Shown here piece by piece: positions 6,250-13,152 of a stretch of DNA of 17,830 nucleotides (its first letter is position 1; each line of letters starts with the position of its first letter). The stretch lies in contig CALKRF010000088.1 of NCBI GenBank assembly GCA_937990665.1, forward strand, positions 1 through 17,830, read 5' to 3'. A program made the position numbers and the translations under genes. Source of the stretch: an uncultured Atopobium sp. (GTDB taxonomy: Bacteria; Actinomycetota; Coriobacteriia; Coriobacteriales; Atopobiaceae). Under the pieces are notes generated by a model. It had not been told where the DNA came from and did not search any database. It saw only the letters and a list, made by a program, of their open reading frames with translations.

Positions 6250-6810
6250 ATGGCAGACGAGAAGTACACCCCTCGCCTTAAAGAGCTTTACTACGCATCT
6301 GTGCGTGACGCTCTGAAGGAGAAATTTGGTTACACCAACGGTAACCAGATTCCTAAGTTTGAGAAGATCGTTGTCAACATGGGTGTTGGCGAGGCAGCTA
6401 CAGACGCTAAGGCAATCGACGGCGCTGTAAACGACCTCCGTACCATTACTGGTCAGCAGCCACTAGTTACACACGCTCGCAAGTCTATCGCAACCTTTAA
6501 GCTTCGCCAGGGTATGCCAATCGGCGCTAAAGTTACCCTTCGTGGCGATCGTATGTGGGAGTTCCTGGATCGTCTGATCGCAGTTGCAATTCCTCGTATC
6601 CGCGACTTCCGTGGTATCTCTGCTAAGAGCTTCGACGGCCGTGGTAACTTCTCCATGGGCGTAACCGAGCAGCTCATCTTCCCAGAGATTGACTTTGACA
6701 AGATGGACCACACCCGCGGTATGGACATCACCATTGTCACCACTGCTAACACCAACGAGGAGGGCAAGGCACTTCTCGACGCCTTCCACTTCCCATTCAA
6801 GCAGGACTAA
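6250..6810 (+). CDS. rplE: 50S ribosomal protein L5
   Basis: 5S rRNA-binding protein of the central protuberance that contacts P-site tRNA and S13. It has 186 residues. The N-terminal part contains FEKIVVNMGVGEAATD; the middle has ARKSIATFKLRQGMPIGAKV and RDFRGISAKSFDGRGNFSMG, all strongly conserved, and the C-terminus keeps TTANTNEEGKALL. AAGGAG lies 6 bases upstream. First gene of a unit that starts after the rplX terminator; a promoter should lie between 6029 and about 6135. Confidence 0.97.
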   Translation: MADEKYTPRLKELYYASVRDALKEKFGYTNGNQIPKFEKIVVNMGVGEAATDAKAIDGAVNDLRTITGQQPLVTHARKSIATFKLRQGMPIGAKVTLRGDRMWEFLDRLIAVAIPRIRDFRGISAKSFDGRGNFSMGVTEQLIFPEIDFDKMDHTRGMDITIVTTANTNEEGKALLDAFHFPFKQD

Positions 6811-6819
6811 CTTTTACCT

Positions 6820-6913
6820 GCGCTTAAGTTAAGCGCCTTCCTGTTGGCATCTTCGATGCCGGGTGACATAGTCACCAGCACTATTGTTTGAAGTCATCTT
6901 GGCGTTCGCCAAG
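6820..6913 (+). promoter_or_regulatory. Hairpin cluster between rplE and rpsN
   Basis: Four inverted repeats fill a 124-base spacer. They are GCGCTT/AAGCGC in an 8-bp arm palindrome (6820-6836), GGCATC-ttc-GATGCC (6846-6860), GGTGAC-ata-GTCACC (6862-6876) and CTTGGCG-tt-CGCCAAG (6898-6913). The last ends about 10 bases before the AAGGAGG of rpsN. None has a T-run, so they look like mRNA structure rather than terminators. Function unknown. Confidence 0.5.
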
Positions 6914-6934
6914 TTGCATTTTGAAGGAGGATTT

Positions 6935-7120
6935 GTGGCTAAGACTTCGATGATCGTCAAAGCCTCGCGTGAGCCGAAGTACTCTACGCGCACACAGAAC
7001 CGTTGCCAGCGTTGTGGACGTCCCCACTCCGTTTATCGCAAGTTTGGTCTGTGCCGTGTGTGCTTCCGTGAGCTAGCGAGCAAGGGCGAGCTTCCTGGTG
7101 TCCGCAAGGCAAGCTGGTAG
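6935..7120 (+). CDS. rpsN: 30S ribosomal protein S14, zinc-binding type (S14 type Z)
   Basis: Small-subunit head protein. With the GTG start at 6935 the product has 61 residues beginning MAKTSMIVKASREPKYSTR, the exact size and opening of the short zinc form. Four cysteines at residues 24, 27, 40 and 43 (CxxC...CxxC) bind one zinc. The GTG is preferred because AAGGAGG lies just before it; an in-frame ATG at 6884 would add 17 residues encoded across a spacer hairpin. It sits between rplE and rpsH as usual, but with long folded spacers on both sides. Confidence 0.97.
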   Translation: MAKTSMIVKASREPKYSTRTQNRCQRCGRPHSVYRKFGLCRVCFRELASKGELPGVRKASW

Positions 7121-7132
7121 GACTCAGGGCTC

Positions 7133-7187
7133 TGGCGTCAAGGCATCTGCGCCACGGGTGTAGATGAACCAGACACGCAGTTTCATC
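7133..7187 (+). promoter_or_regulatory. Two hairpins between rpsN and rpsH
   Basis: TGGCG (7133-7137) can pair with CGCCA (7150-7154), and GATGAA (7163-7168) with TTCATC (7182-7187) across a 13-base loop. Both are moderate in strength. They precede the GAAGGAGAAGGA ribosome-binding region of rpsH without covering it. Role unknown; they could be processing or regulatory structures. Confidence 0.35.
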
Positions 7188-7209
7188 ATTAACGAAGGAG
7201 AAGGATCAA

Positions 7210-7608
7210 ATGAAAATTACCGATCCCATTTCAGACATGCTGACGCGTATTCGTAACGCAAACTCAGCTGGCAAGGATTCCGTATCCATGCCATCGAGCA
7301 AGGTGCTCGTTGAGATTGCTCGCGTCATCACCGAAGAGGGCTATGTCGAGGGTTACACCGTTGAGGATACTAAGCCTCAGAAGACTCTTCACATCACCCT
7401 TAAGTATGGTAAGAAGCGCGCTAAGGTTATCCGCGGCATCCGTCGCATTTCCAAGCCTGGTCTGCGCATTTACTCCACCGCTGAGAAGCTTCCACGCGTT
7501 CTTGGTGGTCTTGGTACTGCAGTGGTTTCCACTTCTAAGGGCATGATGTGCGACCGCGACGCTCGTAAGAACGGCGTTGGCGGCGAGGTCATCGCTTACG
7601 TTTGGTAA
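7210..7608 (+). CDS. rpsH: 30S ribosomal protein S8
   Basis: Primary binder of the 16S central domain and, in enterobacteria, the repressor of the spc operon. The 132 residues begin MKITDPISDMLTRIRNAN. They carry the rRNA-binding C-terminal block VVSTSKGMMCDRDARKNGVGG (only the usual family changes) and end EVIAYVW. AAGGAGAAGGA precedes the ATG. As the possible autoregulator of this unit, it is a candidate ligand for the structured leaders nearby. Confidence 0.97.
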   Translation: MKITDPISDMLTRIRNANSAGKDSVSMPSSKVLVEIARVITEEGYVEGYTVEDTKPQKTLHITLKYGKKRAKVIRGIRRISKPGLRIYSTAEKLPRVLGGLGTAVVSTSKGMMCDRDARKNGVGGEVIAYVW

Positions 7609-7635
7609 ATCTGACAGGAATGAAAGGAGACAGCC

Positions 7636-8172
7636 GTGTCTCGTATTGGTAAGAAGCCTGTCCAGATTCCTGCTGGAGTCACTGTGACAGTTGATAACAC
7701 CACCGTTACCGTTAAGGGTTCTAAGGGCGAGCTGACTCGTACTTTCTCTGAGCTGGTTGCTATCGCTCAGGAGGGCGAGGAGATTCTCGTTACTCGCGTT
7801 GACGAGTCCACTGAGTCCAATGCTCAGCAGGGTCTTGTCCGTACCCTTATCCATAACATGGTTGTTGGTGTCTCTGAGGGCTTCGAGAAGAAGCTTGAGC
7901 TCACCGGCGTTGGTTACCGTGTAGCACTTAAGGGCAAGGATCTTGACCTTTCCCTTGGTTATTCTCACCCAGTTCTCTATGTTGCACCTGAGGGCATTAG
8001 CTTTGAGGTACCTGATAACACTCACCTTACTGTTAAGGGTATTTCTAAGGAGAAGGTCGGCCAGGTTGCAGCTGAGATTCGTATGAAGCGTCCACCAGAG
8101 CCTTACAAGGGCAAGGGCATTCACTACGAAGGTGAGCACATCCGCAGGAAGCTCGGTAAGGCTGCTAAGTAA
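7636..8172 (+). CDS. rplF: 50S ribosomal protein L6
   Basis: Large-subunit protein near the sarcin-ricin loop and factor-binding site, built from two repeated domains. The 178 residues start MSRIGKKPVQIPAGVTV from a GTG codon with AAAGGAGA upstream. The second domain contains GVGYRVALKGKDLDLSLGYSH; the conserved motif PPEPYKGKGIHYEGE is close to the C-terminus, as expected. It follows rpsH by 27 bases. Confidence 0.97.
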   Translation: MSRIGKKPVQIPAGVTVTVDNTTVTVKGSKGELTRTFSELVAIAQEGEEILVTRVDESTESNAQQGLVRTLIHNMVVGVSEGFEKKLELTGVGYRVALKGKDLDLSLGYSHPVLYVAPEGISFEVPDNTHLTVKGISKEKVGQVAAEIRMKRPPEPYKGKGIHYEGEHIRRKLGKAAK

Positions 8173-8182
8173 AGCAACCCTA

Positions 8183-8220
8183 CTTTTAGGCTAAAAGACC
8201 ATCACCCCGTTAGGTGATGG
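8183..8220 (+). promoter_or_regulatory. Two adjacent hairpins before rplR
   Basis: CTTTTAG (8183-8189) and CTAAAAG (8191-8197) form a 7-base palindromic arm pair around one base. Right after it is a perfect 8-bp stem, CCATCACC (8199-8206) with GGTGATGG (8213-8220), loop CCGTTA. No T-run follows, and the AAGGAGAAGGA ribosome-binding site downstream stays free. The role is unknown; they fit the pattern of folded spacers in this cluster. Confidence 0.45.
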
Positions 8221-8240
8221 CATGTCTCTAAGGAGAAGGA

Positions 8241-8609
8241 ATGAACAAGCAGCAGGCGAAAAAGGCGGGTCTTGAACGCCGCAAGCGCCGCGTACGTGCC
8301 AAGGTCTTTGGTACACCTGAGCGTCCGCGTCTTGCAGTTCACCGCACAAACGCAAACATTTATGCACAGCTTATTGACGACGCTTCTGGAAGAACTCTCT
8401 GCTCTGCCTCTACGCTTGACCCAGAGTTCCGTTCTACTGGCAAGGTTGGCTCCAACAAGGAGGCAGCTGAGTTCGTAGGTGAGCTTATCGGTAAGCGCGC
8501 TGCCGAGAAGAACGTCACTGAGGTCACTTTTGACCGTGGTGGCCGTCTCTATCACGGCCGCGTCAAGGCTTTGGCAGATGGCGCCCGCAACGCGGGCCTG
8601 AAGTTCTAG
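8241..8609 (+). CDS. rplR: 50S ribosomal protein L18
   Basis: 5S rRNA-binding protein of the central protuberance, working with L5. The 122 residues include RRKRRVRAKVFGTPERPRL with the basic N-terminal segment, SNKEAAEFVGELIGKRA and the C-terminal VTFDRGGRLYHGRVKALADG block that binds 5S rRNA. The ribosome-binding site is strong. It is followed by rpsE after only 9 bases. Confidence 0.97.
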   Translation: MNKQQAKKAGLERRKRRVRAKVFGTPERPRLAVHRTNANIYAQLIDDASGRTLCSASTLDPEFRSTGKVGSNKEAAEFVGELIGKRAAEKNVTEVTFDRGGRLYHGRVKALADGARNAGLKF

Positions 8610-8618
8610 GAGGATTCA

Positions 8619-9140
8619 ATGGCACGTGATCGTAAGCGCCAGCAGGATACGGATCTTCAGGAGCGCGTCGTTTATATTCACCGCGTTTCCAAGACCGTCA
8701 AGGGTGGCCGCCGTATGTCACTCGTTGCTCTGGTAGTCGTTGGCGACGGTAAGGGTAACGTTGGTATTGGCCAGGGTCGTTCCGCTGAGGTACCTCTGGC
8801 AATTCAGAAGGGCGTCGAGGACGCAAAGAGGAACATGTTCAAGGTCCCACTGACTGAGACTGGTTCCGTACCACATGCAGTCACTGGTCACTACGGTGCA
8901 GGCTCTGTTCTTATTAAGCCTGCATTCGAGGGTACTGGTGTTATTGCTGGCGGTCCTATTCGTCCACTCTTCGAGCTTGCAGGTATCACCAATGTACTTT
9001 CTAAGTCCCTTGGTACCGACAACGCTCTGAACATGATTAAGGCAGCAGCTGAGGGTCTGAAGGAGCTTTCCAGCCCAGAAGAAGCAGCTGAGCGTCGTGG
9101 CCTAACCGTCGGCGATATGTTCGTCGGAAAGGAGAACTAA
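8619..9140 (+). CDS. rpsE: 30S ribosomal protein S5
   Basis: Small-subunit protein at the mRNA entry channel that affects decoding accuracy. The 173 residues show the double-stranded-RNA-binding-like N domain (ERVVYIHRVSKTVKGGRRMS, residues about 13-32), the GNVGIGQGRSAEVPLAIQKG loop, and the C-terminal half with GPIRPLFELAGITNVLSKSLG. GGAGG lies just before the ATG, inside the end of rplR. The gap to rpmD is two bases. Confidence 0.97.
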   Translation: MARDRKRQQDTDLQERVVYIHRVSKTVKGGRRMSLVALVVVGDGKGNVGIGQGRSAEVPLAIQKGVEDAKRNMFKVPLTETGSVPHAVTGHYGAGSVLIKPAFEGTGVIAGGPIRPLFELAGITNVLSKSLGTDNALNMIKAAAEGLKELSSPEEAAERRGLTVGDMFVGKEN

Positions 9141-9142
9141 CG

Positions 9143-9328
9143 ATGGCTAAGAACCTTAGCATCAAGCTTGTCCGTGGCGCTGTTGCAGGCGTCAAGAAGG
9201 ACCAGACTGCTACGGTGAAGGCCCTCGGCCTCCACAAGATCGGCGATACCGTCGAGCAGCCTGACAACCCAAGCATTCGTGGAATGATCTTCAAGGTTAA
9301 GCACCTTGTCGAGGTTGAAGAGAACTAG
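9143..9328 (+). CDS. rpmD: 50S ribosomal protein L30
   Basis: Short large-subunit protein of 61 residues, family length. It starts MAKNLSIKLVRGAVAGVKKD and contains the typical TVKALGLHKIGDTVEQPD motif and a GMIFKVKHLV end. AAAGGAGA within the rpsE end is its ribosome-binding site. Some bacterial lineages lack L30, so its presence helps narrow the taxon a little. Confidence 0.96.
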   Translation: MAKNLSIKLVRGAVAGVKKDQTATVKALGLHKIGDTVEQPDNPSIRGMIFKVKHLVEVEEN

Positions 9329-9339
9329 AGGTAGTAATA

Positions 9340-9786
9340 ATGCAGCTCAATGATCTTCGCCCCGCAGTGGGTTCGCGCAAAAATCGTAAGCGCGTAGGTC
9401 GCGGTAATTCTTCAGGCAATGGTACTTTTGCCGGCCGCGGTATGAATGGTCAGCTCTCCCGCTCTGGTGGCGGTAAGGGCGCTGGCTTCGAGGGTGGACA
9501 GCAGCCACTGGCTATGCGTCTTCCTAAGCTTCCTGGTTTCACTAACCACAACCGTGTTGAGTACGCTCCAGTCAACGTTGCTCGTCTGAACGCTCTCTTT
9601 GCAGACGGCGAGACCGTAGACGCAGAGGCTCTGGTTGCTAAGGGAGTTATCAAGTACAACTTCATCCCAGTCAAGGTTCTGGGTGATGGCGAGCTTTCTA
9701 AGAAGCTCACTGTTAAGGTCGACAAGGTTTCCGCCTCCGCAAAGGCTAAGATCGAGGCGGCCGGTGGAAAGGTTGAGGCCGAGTAG
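9340..9786 (+). CDS. rplO: 50S ribosomal protein L15
   Basis: Late assembly protein buried in 23S rRNA. The 148 residues begin MQLNDLRPAVGSRKNRKRVG, continue with the glycine-rich extended arm (GRGNSSGNGTFAGRGMNGQ and SGGGKGAGFEGGQQPL) and end with the globular domain. The stop TAG shares its last base with the GTG start of secY, so the two are translationally linked, as in many bacteria. Confidence 0.97.
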   Translation: MQLNDLRPAVGSRKNRKRVGRGNSSGNGTFAGRGMNGQLSRSGGGKGAGFEGGQQPLAMRLPKLPGFTNHNRVEYAPVNVARLNALFADGETVDAEALVAKGVIKYNFIPVKVLGDGELSKKLTVKVDKVSASAKAKIEAAGGKVEAE

Positions 9787-11066
9787 TGAGTAAAGGAATC
9801 GCCAACGCATTTCGTGTTCCGGAACTAAGGGGAAAGATTCTCCTTACGGTACTGATTCTTCTTCTGTACCGTTTTGGTGCGTATCTTCCTGTGCCCGGTG
9901 CTCCATTCCAGCAGATGCTTTCTGTTTATCAGAATGGTCTTGCTAAGAATGGCGCAATGGCCGTGCTTAACCTATTTTCGGGTGGCGCTCTTTCTCGCAT
10001 GTCTGTTTTCAGTCTGGGCATCATGCCTTACATTACGGCTCAGATCATCTTCCAGATGATGCAGTCCGTTATTCCATCTCTTGGCGAGCTTGCTAAAGAT
10101 GGTGAGAGCGGCCAGCGTAAGATTACGCAGTACACGCGTTATCTTACGGTTGGCTTAGCTCTGCTCAATGCAGTTGGTTACCTGTTCTTGTTTAAGAGCT
10201 ATGGTGTATCTTTTGCATCTATGGAGGGCGTGCCTGAGGCACTTGAAAACTTCCTGGTAGTCTTTACCATGCTAGTTGGTGCCATCATTATTATGTGGCT
10301 TGGTGAGGTTATTACTCAGCAGGGTGTTGGCAACGGAATGAGTCTTATCATCTTTGCAAACATCATGGCTGGACTTCCAACAGCCCTTATTTCTTCAGTA
10401 ACTACTCGTGGAAACATTGTTCTTACTGTTGTTACTGTTGTGGTTATGCTCGCTATTATTCCGCTCATTGTTTATATTGAGCGTGGTCAGCGTCGTATTC
10501 CTATCAACTATGCCAAACGCGTTGTTGGTCGTCGTATGATGGGTGGTCAGTCAACTTACCTTCCAATTAAGGTAAACACTGCAGGCGTTGTGCCAATCAT
10601 CTTTGCATCTGCAATCCTGTACCTTCCTGCTCAGGTTGCTGTATTCTTCCCAGGAGTAGAGTGGATTCAAAATCTTGCTACTTCACTTTCTTCTGGATGG
10701 GTTAACTGGGTTCTCTCAGTTATGTTCATTGTCTTCTTTGCATACTTCTACACCTCAATGGTGTTCAATCCAGAGGAGACAGCAGATCAGCTTAAGAAGC
10801 AGGGTGGCTTTATTCCTGGTGTTCGTCCAGGTACTGCTACTTCAACGTATATCAAGACTGTTATTGACAGAGTCACCCTCCCCGGTGCTATCTTTATGGC
10901 AGTTCTTGCAATCGTTCCAACCATTATTTTCTGGTTCACAGGTGATTCGTTGATACAGGCGTTTGGTGGAACTTCCGTCCTGATTATGGTCGGTGTTGCA
11001 ATGGATACACTCTCTTCCATTGAGTCCCACCTTAAGATGCATAACTATGAGGGCTTCTTTAAGTAG
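9786..11066 (+). CDS. secY: Protein translocase channel subunit SecY
   Basis: Pore subunit of the SecYEG translocon in the cytoplasmic membrane, exporting unfolded proteins and inserting membrane proteins. The 426 residues contain about ten hydrophobic segments, the first at roughly 17-34. Conserved parts include ALSRMSVFSLGIMPYITAQI (plug-side segment, about residues 68-87), the cytoplasmic loop GQRRIPINYAKR, and the SecA/ribosome-contacting loop FNPEETADQLKKQGGFIPG. The GTG start overlaps the rplO stop by one base. It is followed by an intrinsic terminator before adk. Confidence 0.97.
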   Translation: MSKGIANAFRVPELRGKILLTVLILLLYRFGAYLPVPGAPFQQMLSVYQNGLAKNGAMAVLNLFSGGALSRMSVFSLGIMPYITAQIIFQMMQSVIPSLGELAKDGESGQRKITQYTRYLTVGLALLNAVGYLFLFKSYGVSFASMEGVPEALENFLVVFTMLVGAIIIMWLGEVITQQGVGNGMSLIIFANIMAGLPTALISSVTTRGNIVLTVVTVVVMLAIIPLIVYIERGQRRIPINYAKRVVGRRMMGGQSTYLPIKVNTAGVVPIIFASAILYLPAQVAVFFPGVEWIQNLATSLSSGWVNWVLSVMFIVFFAYFYTSMVFNPEETADQLKKQGGFIPGVRPGTATSTYIKTVIDRVTLPGAIFMAVLAIVPTIIFWFTGDSLIQAFGGTSVLIMVGVAMDTLSSIESHLKMHNYEGFFK

Positions 11067-11083
11067 TTCTTAATACGTAGCAT

Positions 11084-11117
11084 AAAGGGGCCTGGAAACA
11101 GGCCCCTTTTATTATTT
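11084..11117 (+). terminator. Intrinsic terminator after secY
   Basis: An 11-bp perfect stem, AAAGGGGCCTG (11084-11094) with CAGGCCCCTTT (11099-11109), has a GAAA tetraloop and is followed by a T-rich tail TATTATTT. The adk ribosome-binding site starts only a few bases later, so there is no space for a separate promoter between this terminator and adk. It probably lowers rather than abolishes transcription into adk-map. Confidence 0.92.
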
Positions 11118-11133
11118 GAAAGGAAGGCGAAGC

Positions 11134-11760
11134 ATGAACATTGTTCTTCTCGGCGCACCTGGCGCTGGCAAGGGTACACAGGCTCAGAAGCTCGTTGCAG
11201 AGTATGGACTTGCTCACATCTCAACCGGTGACCTTCTTCGTGCTGCTGTTAAAGCTCAGTCTGAGCTTGGCGTTAAGGCTAAAGAGTATATGGATGCTGG
11301 TCAGCTTGTTCCAGATCAGCTTGTAATTGACCTGGTAAAAGAGCGCCTTTCTGCAGACGATGCAAAGGCTGGTTTTATTCTTGATGGCTTCCCACGCAAC
11401 ACCGCTCAGGCAGTAACCCTGGATTCTGAGCTTCAGAATATGGGCCTCAAGCTTGATGCGGCTCTGCTTGTTGCTGTTGAGCCAGAGGTTATTGTTGAGC
11501 GTCTTTCTTCTCGCCGTACGTGCAAAGAGTGTGGTTATACTGCACCTGCTGGTACAGAGACTTGCCCAAATTGCTCTGGTGAGATGTATCAGCGTGATGA
11601 CGATAAGCCAGAGACAATTCGTAAGCGTCTTGATGTATACGAGAACCAGACTTCTCCTTTGATCGAGTACTACAAGGGTCATGGAATTCTGAAGGAGGTC
11701 AACGGAGATCGTCCTGTTGATGAGGTATTCGCCGACGTAAAGACACTCCTCGCACTATGA
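11134..11760 (+). CDS. adk: Adenylate kinase, zinc-LID type
   Basis: Cytosolic enzyme converting AMP plus ATP to two ADP. The 208-residue product has the P-loop GAPGAGKGT (7-15), the AMP-binding STGDLLR (30-36), DGFPR (84-88) and YQRDDDKPETIRKRL (152-166). The LID domain has four cysteines (130, 133, 144, 147), indicating a structural zinc. Only 10 residues separate the two CxxC pairs, fewer than the 16 I recall for the Bacillus enzyme. The ATG at 11134 has AAAGGAAGG upstream and opens directly with the family N-terminus; an in-frame upstream start at 11116 lies at the terminator tail and would add six residues. It overlaps map by four bases. Confidence 0.97.
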   Translation: MNIVLLGAPGAGKGTQAQKLVAEYGLAHISTGDLLRAAVKAQSELGVKAKEYMDAGQLVPDQLVIDLVKERLSADDAKAGFILDGFPRNTAQAVTLDSELQNMGLKLDAALLVAVEPEVIVERLSSRRTCKECGYTAPAGTETCPNCSGEMYQRDDDKPETIRKRLDVYENQTSPLIEYYKGHGILKEVNGDRPVDEVFADVKTLLAL

Positions 11761-12545
11761 TTACGATAAAAACACCTGAACAAATCGAGGCAATGAAGGT
11801 GTCGGGCGCCCTTTCTAAGGCAGCTCTTCGTCGTGCTGGATCCATGATTAGACCTGGTGTTTCAACGCTCGAGATTGACCGCGCTGTTGAAGCTTTTATT
11901 AGACTTCATGGCGGAACCCCTACCTTTAAGGGCTACGGTGGATTCCCTGGATCTGTTTGCTCTTCTATTAACGAGCAGATTGTTCACGGTATTCCATCAG
12001 CTAACGTCATTTTGCAAGATGGCGATATTCTGACCATTGACACGGGTGCTACCGTTAACGGTTGGGCAGGAGATAACGCTTGGACGTTCTACTGCGGAAC
12101 AGTTGACGAGAAAACCCAGGCACTTTGCGAGGTTACCCGCGATTGCCTTAAGGCAGGTATTGCAGCTGCAGTTCCTGGTGCTCGCCTTGGCGATGTTGGA
12201 CATGCAGTTCAGAAGCTTGCTGAGGATAACGGCTATGGCGTTATTCGTGATTTTGTTGGACATGGTATTGGTCGCAATCTTCACGAGGACCCAGAGGTCA
12301 GAAACTATGGTCGTGCAGGTAACGGCATTGTGCTTCGTGAGGGAATGGTAATTGCAATTGAGCCTATGATTGCTATGGGTACCTACGATTGCACCGTTCT
12401 TGAAAATGGTTGGACCGTTGTTACCGATGATGGGCTGCCATCAGCACATTATGAGAACACGGTTGCTATTACTGCCGATGGTCCCGTTATCGTTTCAGAA
12501 GATGAAGTTGGTCCATGGTGCGAGATGCAAGGCGGTCTTGAGTAA
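11757..12545 (+). CDS. map: Methionine aminopeptidase, type I
   Basis: Removes the initiator methionine from new proteins using a two-metal site. The 262 residues have the pita-bread fold markers: catalytic His77, metal ligands Asp95 (IDTGATV), Asp106 (GDNAW), His169 (GHGIGRNLHED, with His176), Glu202 (AIEPM) and Glu233 (HYENT). All residues are present, so the enzyme should be active. No N-terminal zinc-finger or SH3-binding extension is present. The ATG overlaps the adk stop (ATGA), a common coupling. It sits near the ribosome genes, consistent with co-translational action. Confidence 0.97.
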   Translation: MITIKTPEQIEAMKVSGALSKAALRRAGSMIRPGVSTLEIDRAVEAFIRLHGGTPTFKGYGGFPGSVCSSINEQIVHGIPSANVILQDGDILTIDTGATVNGWAGDNAWTFYCGTVDEKTQALCEVTRDCLKAGIAAAVPGARLGDVGHAVQKLAEDNGYGVIRDFVGHGIGRNLHEDPEVRNYGRAGNGIVLREGMVIAIEPMIAMGTYDCTVLENGWTVVTDDGLPSAHYENTVAITADGPVIVSEDEVGPWCEMQGGLE

Positions 12546-12594
12546 CACATACATTGTTCTTCTCGCTATCTAATTGTGTTAAAAAAATAAGTGA

Positions 12595-12623
12595 TAGACG
12601 AGTGACACATTTTTATGTATTAT
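12595..12623 (+). promoter_or_regulatory. Candidate promoter for infA and the alpha-type unit
   Basis: TAGACG (12595-12600) and TATTAT (12618-12623) are 17 bases apart and match the sigma-70 consensus at 4 and 5 of 6 positions. An inverted repeat with a bulged A, CTCGCTATC (12562-12570) against GATAG and CGAG (12593-12602), covers the -35 side and could be an operator or part of the end of map mRNA. This is the best promoter candidate in the window. A second pair, GTGACA (12602-12607) with GATAAC (12625-12630), is also spaced by 17. Confidence 0.5.
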
Positions 12624-12658
12624 TGATAACCGCTGTCGATGTGTCGAGAGGATGAAAG

Positions 12659-12877
12659 TTGGCTAAACAAGACGCGATTGAGCTTGAAGGCAAGGTACTA
12701 GAACCCCTGCCAAACGCTATGTTTAACGTTGAGTTAGAGAACGGCAAGACCATCCTTTGCACCATCTCAGGTAAGATTCGAATGAACTACATTCGAATTC
12801 TCCCTGGTGATAAGGTTGTAGTGGAGATTTCTCCTTACGATCTTACCAGGGGTCGCATTACTTACCGTTATAAGTAA
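12659..12877 (+). CDS. infA: Translation initiation factor IF-1
   Basis: Small OB-fold factor that binds the A site of the 30S subunit during initiation. Exactly 72 residues, the family size, from MAKQDAIELEGKVLEPLPNA to the ending LTRGRITYRYK. The start is TTG, preceded by GAGAGGATGA; no better ATG is in frame, and the MAKQD opening supports it. It is preceded by the candidate promoter and separated from rpmJ by a folded spacer of 146 bases. Confidence 0.97.
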   Translation: MAKQDAIELEGKVLEPLPNAMFNVELENGKTILCTISGKIRMNYIRILPGDKVVVEISPYDLTRGRITYRYK

Positions 12878-12913
12878 GTAGTGCAAAAGCCTTGTGTCAT
12901 GCATGAGGCTATC

Positions 12914-12984
12914 TGTGTCTTTGCGCAGGTTGCAAGGGCACATGTACGTAAGTACAGTCGGTATTTCACGCCAGCGGCTGGGCG
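12914..12984 (+). promoter_or_regulatory. Structured spacer between infA and rpmJ
   Basis: The main element is an 11-bp stem, TGTGTCTTTGC (12914-12924) with GCAAGGGCACA (12932-12942), two G-U pairs and a 7-base loop. Directly next to it lies TGTAC-gtaa-GTACA (12943-12956) with a GNRA-type loop, then CGCCAG (12969-12974) with CTGGGCG (12978-12984) with one bulge. A weaker AGCCT/AGGCT pair (12889-12910) lies upstream. No T-run follows. Possible leader or processing structure for the rpmJ-to-rplQ genes; function unknown. Confidence 0.5.
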
Positions 12985-13023
12985 AGTATATAGTTCGTAT
13001 CAGCAGAACCGAAAGGAAGACAC

Positions 13024-13137
13024 ATGAAGGTACGTCCTTCGGTAAAGAAGATGTGCGACAAGTGCAAAGTCATCCGTCGCCACGGTAAGGTTTACGTGAT
13101 TTGCGAGAACCCGCGCCACAAGCAGCGTCAGGGCTAA
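13024..13137 (+). CDS. rpmJ: 50S ribosomal protein L36, zinc-binding form
   Basis: The smallest large-subunit protein, 37 residues: it starts MKVRPSVKKMCDKCKVIRR and ends ENPRHKQRQG. Cys11, Cys14, Cys27 and His32 form the zinc ribbon of the C+ form. AAAGGA lies just before the ATG. This gene is easily missed because of its size. It sits between infA and rpsM as in most bacteria, with 15 bases to rpsM. Confidence 0.97.
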   Translation: MKVRPSVKKMCDKCKVIRRHGKVYVICENPRHKQRQG

Positions 13138-13152
13138 GGAAGGAGCACCAAG

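Noticed and set aside
6128..6316. Forward open frame in the rplE leader
   Set aside because: It runs through the four-stem RNA element and into rplE in another frame; no ribosome-binding site or protein family.
7264..8139. Reverse-strand open frame (291 codons) opposite rpsH-rplF
   Set aside because: Antisense shadow of S8 and L6, with no ribosome-binding site or domain.
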